DNA from: Methylobacterium sp. J-088
Lineage (GTDB): Bacteria > Pseudomonadota > Alphaproteobacteria > Rhizobiales > Beijerinckiaceae
Assembly (NCBI RefSeq): GCF_022829295.1
Contig: NZ_JAKSYH010000057.1
Location: 1-64,000, forward strand
Length of the DNA stretch: 64,000 nucleotides
Direction of reading: 5' to 3'
In this document: positions 59,192 to 64,000 of the stretch, piece by piece
Numbering within the stretch: position 1 is the stretch's first letter
How the letters are laid out: every line of letters starts with the position of its first letter
The notes under the pieces: model-generated
Database searches by the model: none
What the model was told of the DNA's origin: nothing
The model's input: only the letters and a program-made list of their open reading frames with translations
Made by a program: the position numbers and the translations under genes

Positions 59192-60392
59192 GCAGCGAGA
59201 CCGCGCCGCTGCCGTGGCGCTCGATCCGCCCGTCGAGTTCCAGCTCCAGCAGGACGGTCTGGACGACCCGGATCCCGATGCCGGCGCTGCGCGCCAGCTC
59301 GTCGGTGCCGATGGGGCTCGGTCCGAGCAACGCGACGATGCGGGCTCGGTCGTCGTCCGGCCCGGGCTCCTCGTCCATTTCGTCCGAAACGGCTCTCTCC
59401 GGCGGGTTGCCTATGTCCGCAGCGCCAAAATCCTGCGGGATCGACCCGTCGAGGTCGATCTCATCCCAGAAGTCCGGCTGCTCGCGGAGATCCGGCCGGT
59501 CCCGCGCCGGGGCGGCGTCCGCATCCGGGCCGCGCTCGATGATCGGTCCGAGCACCTCAAGGACATGCGACGCCTCGGAGACGAGCGCCGCTCCCTGGCG
59601 GATCAGATCGTTGGTGCCCTCCGCCCGCGGATCCAGCGGCGAGCCGGGGACCGCAAAGACCTCGCGGTTCTGCTCAAGCGCGTAGCGCGCGGTGATCAGC
59701 GAGCCGGAGCGGCGCGCCGCCTCGACCACCACGGTGCCGTACGACAGGCCCGAGATGATGCGGTTGCGCCGCGGAAAGTCGCGCCCGCGCGGAACCCAGC
59801 CCATCGGCATCTCGGCGAGCACCGCGCCGCCCTCCCCCAGGATCGCGTCGACCAGGGCGCCGTGATTGGCGGGATAGATCCGGTCCTGACCGCCGGCCAT
59901 CACCGCGACGGTGCCGGTCGAGAGGCTCGCCTTGTGGGCCCGTGCGTCGATGCCCCGGGCCAGCCCCGAGACCACGGTCAGGCCGGCCTCGCCGAGGCCC
60001 CGGGCCAGTCGCTCCGTGAAGGCGAGCCCGGCCGTCGAGGCATTGCGCGAGCCGACCAGCGCTACCGCCGGACGGTTCAGGATCGCGGCGCCCCGGAGCG
60101 CGAGGAGCGGCGGCGCCGCGTCGGTTTGCTGGAGGAGACGCGGAAAATCCGCCTCGCCGGTGGCGATCAGCCTGCCGTTAAGGCGGGCCAGCGCCGCGAT
60201 CTCGTCCTCGGCCTGCGCCCGGGTCGGCGGCTCCAGCCTCTTGCCCTGCCGCCGGCCGAGATCAGAGATCGCCTCAAGGGCGGCGGCCGCCCCGCCGAAG
60301 CGGTTGATCAGGGTGCGAAAGGTGCGCGGCCCGACGCCCTCGGTGCGGATCAGGCGCAGCCAATCGAGACGCTGGGCATCGGTGAGCTGCAT
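59181..60392 (-). CDS. dprA: DNA processing protein DprA
   Basis: DprA loads RecA on incoming single-stranded DNA during transformation. The 403-residue protein has a SAM-like N-terminal region, the Rossmann core with [20 protein letters not shown] and [36 protein letters not shown], and a winged C-terminal domain ([18 protein letters not shown]). It is followed upstream by plsY on the same strand. Confidence 0.95.
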   Translation of the reverse strand: MQLTDAQRLDWLRLIRTEGVGPRTFRTLINRFGGAAAALEAISDLGRRQGKRLEPPTRAQAEDEIAALARLNGRLIATGEADFPRLLQQTDAAPPLLALRGAAILNRPAVALVGSRNASTAGLAFTERLARGLGEAGLTVVSGLARGIDARAHKASLSTGTVAVMAGGQDRIYPANHGALVDAILGEGGAVLAEMPMGWVPRGRDFPRRNRIISGLSYGTVVVEAARRSGSLITARYALEQNREVFAVPGSPLDPRAEGTNDLIRQGAALVSEASHVLEVLGPIIERGPDADAAPARDRPDLREQPDFWDEIDLDGSIPQDFGAADIGNPPERAVSDEMDEEPGPDDDRARIVALLGPSPIGTDELARSAGIGIRVVQTVLLELELDGRIERHGSGAVSLLSR

Positions 60393-60428
60393 GCGATCCC
60401 CCGAGGACCGCGCATCCCGTCCGTGCGC

Positions 60429-61031
60429 TCAGCCCTTCTGGCCGATGCGCCCCTCGGTGCCGGAGGCCAGCCGGCGGATGTTGGGCGCGTGCTTCCACCA
60501 TAGCAGCACGCCCAGCAGCAGGAACAGCACAGCTTGCGCCGGCGCGCCGAGGGCCCACAACGCCAGGGGCGTCGCGGCCGAGGCGACGAGCGCCGCAAGC
60601 GACGAATACTTCAGCGCGAAGGCGAGACCGAGCCAGATCAACGCGAAGATTCCGAGGGCCGGCAGGGAGAAAGCGAGGAGCACGCCGATGAAGACGGCGA
60701 CGCCCTTGCCGCCCTTGAAGCCGAGCCAGACGGGGAAACAATGGCCGAGGAACGCCCCAAGACCTGCGGCGAGCGCGGGCCCCTCCCCCAACTGCCCGGC
60801 GATCAGGACCGCCGCGGTCCCCTTCAGGGCGTCACCCACCAGGGTCGCGGCCGCCAGCCCCTTTCGGCCGGTGCGCAGGACGTTGGTGGCGCCGATATTG
60901 CCCGATCCGATCGACCGCACGTCGCCGAGTCCGGCGAAGCGCGTCAGGATCAGGCCGAACGGGATCGAGCCCAGCGCGTATCCGATGACGAGCCCGCCCA
61001 GCGCGGCCCAGGTCGTAAGATCCGGGGGCAT
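60429..61031 (-). CDS. plsY: Glycerol-3-phosphate acyltransferase PlsY
   Basis: PlsY transfers acyl from acyl-phosphate to glycerol-3-phosphate, starting phospholipid synthesis in the membrane. The 200-residue protein has about six hydrophobic segments, [20 protein letters not shown] and [18 protein letters not shown], the three PlsY motifs. ATG 61031 shares a base with the pyrC stop (TGATG), so the genes are coupled. Confidence 0.95.
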   Translation of the reverse strand: MPPDLTTWAALGGLVIGYALGSIPFGLILTRFAGLGDVRSIGSGNIGATNVLRTGRKGLAAATLVGDALKGTAAVLIAGQLGEGPALAAGLGAFLGHCFPVWLGFKGGKGVAVFIGVLLAFSLPALGIFALIWLGLAFALKYSSLAALVASAATPLALWALGAPAQAVLFLLLGVLLWWKHAPNIRRLASGTEGRIGQKG

Positions 61032-62335
61032 CAGGCCGCCGCTGCCAAATCGTCGGCCGCGTGGACGATCGCTCCGCCGACCAGCGTGAGCACCGCAGCA
61101 CCCTGGAGGCGCGCCTCGTCGAACGGCGAGTTCTTCGAACGCGACTTCAACCGCCGTTTGTCGAGAACATAGGGCAGATCGGGGTCGATCAGCACAAGAT
61201 CGGCCGGCGCACCAACTGCGAGCCGGCCGGCTTCGCGCCCGAGGATCCGGGCCGGGTTCACCGTCAGCGCGGCGACGAGCTTGGCCAGATCGAGGTCGCC
61301 GGTGTGAACGAGGCGCAGGGCCGCACCCAGCAGGGTCTCGATCCCGAGGGCGCCGTCCGCGGCTTCCGCGAAGGGCAGGCGCTTGGTCTCCACGTCCTGC
61401 GGGTTGTGATCGGACACGACCACGTCGATCACGCCCTCGCCCAAAGCCTGGACGATCGCGTGCCGGTCGGCCTCGTCGCGCAGCGGCGGCGAGAGTCGGC
61501 AAAAGGTGCGGTAATGGCCGATGTCGTTCTCGTTCAGCACGAGGTTATTCACCGACACCCCGCAGGTCACCGGCAAGCCATCCTGCTTGGCCCGGCGGAC
61601 GATCTCCACCGAATCGGCACAGGAGATCATGGCGGCGTGGTAGCGGGCGCCGGTCAGCCGCACGAGGCGGATGTCGCGCTCCAGCATAACGGTCTCGGCC
61701 TCGCGGGGGATGCCCATCAGCCCGAGGCGGGAGGCCAGTTCGCCCTCGTTCATCACGCCTTCGGCGACGAGATCCGCATCCTCGACATGCTGCATCACCA
61801 GGGCGTCGAAGTCCCGGGCGTAGGTCAAGGCGCGCCGCATCACCTGGGCGTTGGCGACCGCATGCAGGCCGTCCGTGAACGCCACGGCGCCGGCCTCCTT
61901 GAGGAGGCCGAACTCGGTCATCTCGCGGCCGGCGAGCCCCTTGGTGATCGCGGCGGCCGGCAGGACGTTGACGCTCGCCGTGTCGCGGGCCCTGCGCAGC
62001 ACGAAATCGACGATGGCCGGCCCGTCGATCACCGGGTTGGTGTCCGGCATGCAGACCAGGGTGGTCACGCCCCCCGCGGCAGCGGCGGCGCTCGCCGAGG
62101 CCAGGGTCTCGCGATGCTCGGCCCCGGGTTCGCCCACGAAGGCGCGCATGTCGATAAGGCCGGGTGTCAGGACTCGGCCGGCGCAGTCGATGCGCTTTGC
62201 GCAGTCCGGCGTGCCCGGAGCTGCGCCGCCGACGATGTCGGCGATCCGGCCGTCCCGCACCAGGACCGCACCGGGGGTCTTCCGTCCCGTCGCCGGGTCG
62301 AGGAGGTTGGCGTTCGCCAGAAGGTAGCTGCTCAC
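61031..62335 (-). CDS. pyrC: Dihydroorotase PyrC
   Basis: Dihydroorotase closes carbamoyl-aspartate in pyrimidine synthesis. The 434-residue amidohydrolase has the class I opening [19 protein letters not shown]. In active enzymes this site reads D-x-H-x-H; here it is DMRAF, so the first metal-binding His pair is missing. [17 protein letters not shown] has the later Asp. This suggests an inactive PyrC' partner of aspartate transcarbamoylase (pyrB was not seen here) rather than an active enzyme. Confidence 0.85.
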   Translation of the reverse strand: MSSYLLANANLLDPATGRKTPGAVLVRDGRIADIVGGAAPGTPDCAKRIDCAGRVLTPGLIDMRAFVGEPGAEHRETLASASAAAAAGGVTTLVCMPDTNPVIDGPAIVDFVLRRARDTASVNVLPAAAITKGLAGREMTEFGLLKEAGAVAFTDGLHAVANAQVMRRALTYARDFDALVMQHVEDADLVAEGVMNEGELASRLGLMGIPREAETVMLERDIRLVRLTGARYHAAMISCADSVEIVRRAKQDGLPVTCGVSVNNLVLNENDIGHYRTFCRLSPPLRDEADRHAIVQALGEGVIDVVVSDHNPQDVETKRLPFAEAADGALGIETLLGAALRLVHTGDLDLAKLVAALTVNPARILGREAGRLAVGAPADLVLIDPDLPYVLDKRRLKSRSKNSPFDEARLQGAAVLTLVGGAIVHAADDLAAAA

Positions 62336-63135
62336 AGGGGCGTCCTCGCGGATGAGGCCGGACCATCGAGACGCATGGCAAGGCCGGCCGCCGCCATATG
62401 GGCCTTGGCCTCGGCGACGCTCGCCTGTCCGAAATGGAAGATGGAGGCCGCCAGCACCGCGCTCGCCCCGCCCTCGGCCACGCCGGCCACGAGATCGTCG
62501 AGGCCGCCGACGCCGCCGGAGGCGATGACCGGCACAGAGACCGCGTCGCTGATCGCCCGTGTGAGGGCGAGATCGTAGCCGGAGCGTGTCCCGTCCTTGT
62601 CCATGGAGGTGACCAGCAATTCACCCGCGCCCTTCCCGGCGACCAATCGGGCGAAGGCGACGGCATCGATCCCCGTCGGATCGCGGCCGCCATGGGTAAA
62701 GATTTCCCAGGACGCGGGCGCCCCGGGCGGCGAGACGCGCTTGGCGTCGATCGCCACCACGATGCACTGGGCGCCGAACTTCTCCGCCGCGCGGGCGACG
62801 AGGTCCGGATCCTTCACGGCCGCGGTGTTGATCGCGACCTTGTCGGCCCCGGCGAGCAGGAGCGCACGAACATCCTCGACGGTGCGCACCCCGCCACCCA
62901 CGGTCAGCGGCATGAAGCAGGCCTCTGCGGTTCGGCTGACGATGCCGAGCAGCGTGCCGCGGGCTTCGCGGCTCGCGGTGATGTCGAGGAAGCACAGCTC
63001 GTCGGCGCCGGCCGCGTCGTAGACCTTGGCGGCCTCGACCGGGTCGCCGGCATCGCGCAGGCCCTCAAAGCGCACGCCCTTCACGACGCGCCCGTCCTTC
63101 ACATCGAGGCAGGGGATGATGCGGGTCTTGAGCAA
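62332..63135 (-). CDS. hisF: Imidazole glycerol phosphate synthase subunit HisF
   Basis: HisF, with HisH, makes imidazole glycerol phosphate and AICAR in histidine synthesis. The 267-residue TIM barrel has [23 protein letters not shown] start ([11 protein letters not shown]), Asp11 as catalytic acid, [17 protein letters not shown] and [16 protein letters not shown] with Asp of loop 5, ending [12 protein letters not shown]. It overlaps pyrC by four bases. Confidence 0.97.
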   Translation of the reverse strand: MLKTRIIPCLDVKDGRVVKGVRFEGLRDAGDPVEAAKVYDAAGADELCFLDITASREARGTLLGIVSRTAEACFMPLTVGGGVRTVEDVRALLLAGADKVAINTAAVKDPDLVARAAEKFGAQCIVVAIDAKRVSPPGAPASWEIFTHGGRDPTGIDAVAFARLVAGKGAGELLVTSMDKDGTRSGYDLALTRAISDAVSVPVIASGGVGGLDDLVAGVAEGGASAVLAASIFHFGQASVAEAKAHMAAAGLAMRLDGPASSARTPL

Positions 63136-63155
63136 AAGGGGCTCGTCCGTTCGCT

Positions 63156-63626
63156 TCAGGATTCGGGATCGATCGCAAAGGGGCGATCCGTGATGTCCTG
63201 ATAGGTGTAAGGGCAGGTCTCTGGGAAGCTCCCGACCGCGAGCCCCATCTCCTGCGCCGCCGCGAGGCGCGCGAGGCGATAAGCCTTGCCGATTGCTTCG
63301 ACGAGGCGGCTCTTCAACCCAGGGCTATCGTCTAACTCGTCCGCGATATGGATGCGATGCGTCGCAACCGAGATCAACCAGCTTCGTGTCCGTTTGGAAG
63401 GCTGATGATCGACCTTCAGCATATGCAGCAGCACCACGCGCAAGGCGCTCACCAAGCTGGCGAACTGGCTCCTGCCCAAGCTCTCGATCTCCTCGGCAAG
63501 ATTTTCGCGGTCGAACTCTGAGACATCCCCGGCCCGCAAACGCGCGCCCTGCTCCTGGGTCCAGGTGTAGAAATCGTCCGCGTAGGCCGTTCCGGCCGGC
63601 GCGGGCCAGGTCTTCAATGCAGTCAT
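63156..63626 (-). CDS. DUF29 family protein
   Basis: This 156-residue helical protein belongs to DUF29: [59 protein letters not shown]. These proteins are common in cyanobacteria and alphaproteobacteria without known function. It starts at ATG 63626 and lies between hisA and hisF on the same strand. Confidence 0.92.
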   Translation of the reverse strand: MTALKTWPAPAGTAYADDFYTWTQEQGARLRAGDVSEFDRENLAEEIESLGRSQFASLVSALRVVLLHMLKVDHQPSKRTRSWLISVATHRIHIADELDDSPGLKSRLVEAIGKAYRLARLAAAQEMGLAVGSFPETCPYTYQDITDRPFAIDPES

Positions 63627-63666
63627 CGAAGCCTCCGGTATCGGCGCCCTCGCTGTGCTTCCTCTA

Positions 63667-64000
63667 TCACGAAGCCGGACCGCGTGCCGCAGCGATCGCC
63701 GCCAGCGCCGCTTGCGGATCGATCCGCCCGTCATAGAGCGCCCGCCCCGTGATGGCGCCGGCGATCAGCGCGCAATCCGGCTGGAGAAGGCGATGCACGT
63801 CGTCGATCGACGCGAGGCCGCCGGAGGCGATCACCGGGATGCGCACGGCCTGCGCCAGCGCCAGGGTCATCTCGACGTTGAGGCCCTTCAGGATCCCGTC
63901 CCGGGCGATGTCCGTGTAGATGAGCGCCGCGACGCCCGCGTCTTCGAAGCGGCGGCCGAGTTCTTCGGCGGTCATGCTGGAGGTCTGCGCCCAGCCCTCG
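63667..64000 (-). CDS. hisA: HisA, 3' part only
   Basis: HisA isomerises ProFAR to PRFAR in histidine synthesis. The window includes the last 110 residues; the start is beyond base 64000. Seen are [19 protein letters not shown] with the catalytic Asp, [17 protein letters not shown] and [19 protein letters not shown], typical of the barrel end. Confidence 0.95.
   Translation of the reverse strand, partial: EGWAQTSSMTAEELGRRFEDAGVAALIYTDIARDGILKGLNVEMTLALAQAVRIPVIASGGLASIDDVHRLLQPDCALIAGAITGRALYDGRIDPQAALAAIAAARGPAS

Noticed and set aside
1..64000. tRNA, rRNA, insertion sequences
   Set aside because: By eye I found no cloverleaf with a GTTCRANYC arm, no rRNA stretch and no transposase or integrase; a tRNAscan and IS search would be decisive.

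Overview
The window is a high-GC alphaproteobacterial chromosome segment that closely matches the C1 (methanol/formaldehyde) island of Methylobacterium/Methylorubrum. Three things point there: a full tetrahydromethanopterin (H4MPT) formaldehyde-oxidation gene set, a 29-residue PqqA with a PqqC/D fusion, and a lanthanide-type methanol dehydrogenase XoxF with XoxG and XoxJ. The gene order also agrees with what I recall of the M. extorquens AM1 locus. Genus placement is inference from these genes; I ran no search.

Layout. (1) 946-7872, minus strand: a block reading, in transcription order, beta-RFAP synthase, mtdB, orfY, mch, orf5, orf7, fae. These are H4MPT biosynthesis and formaldehyde-to-methenyl-H4MPT steps. 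(2) 8363-12846, plus strand: fhcB-A-D-C, the formyltransferase/hydrolase complex that releases formate. (3) 13198-15533: a sensor kinase/response regulator pair that I take to be mxbD/mxbM. (4) 15758-20370: pqqA, pqqB, pqqC/D, pqqE, then two translationally coupled secreted proteins of unknown function. (5) 20435-22136: folP-folB-folK. (6) 22143-25540, minus strand: xoxF-xoxG-xoxJ. Together XoxF/PQQ oxidises methanol in the periplasm, Fae-MtdB-Mch-Fhc oxidise the formaldehyde in the cytosol, and MxbDM may control part of the supply.

The rest is mostly housekeeping. 26234-32571 holds RNase D, a small WYL-like protein, aspS, and a glycosyltransferase/acyltransferase pair. 34374-46321 holds a DUF3297 protein, a hexapeptide acetyltransferase, malic enzyme, a Tat-exported formamidase-like protein, ppx, ppk1, hdaA and purM-purN. 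46380-52761 holds ndk, small secreted proteins, a GST and an AaeB/AaeX/AaeA-like efflux operon. 53842-64000 holds gatCAB with an extra membrane protein, a SMI1/KNR4 protein, ruvX, dprA, plsY, pyrC, hisF, a DUF29 protein and the 3' part of hisA.

The clearest accessory element is 32634-34360. A 348-residue protein with a PRAPAGQSDGGRW motif and a likely PD-(D/E)XK nuclease C-terminus is overlapped by a lower-GC gene that may be its immunity partner. Other points to check are the secreted pair behind pqqE, shared TTAAGA-type sites upstream of pqqA and xoxF, a terminator-like hairpin between xoxF and xoxG, and two families of dispersed intergenic repeats, one copy of which sits inside the pqq operon. 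I saw no tRNA, rRNA, insertion sequence or CRISPR array.
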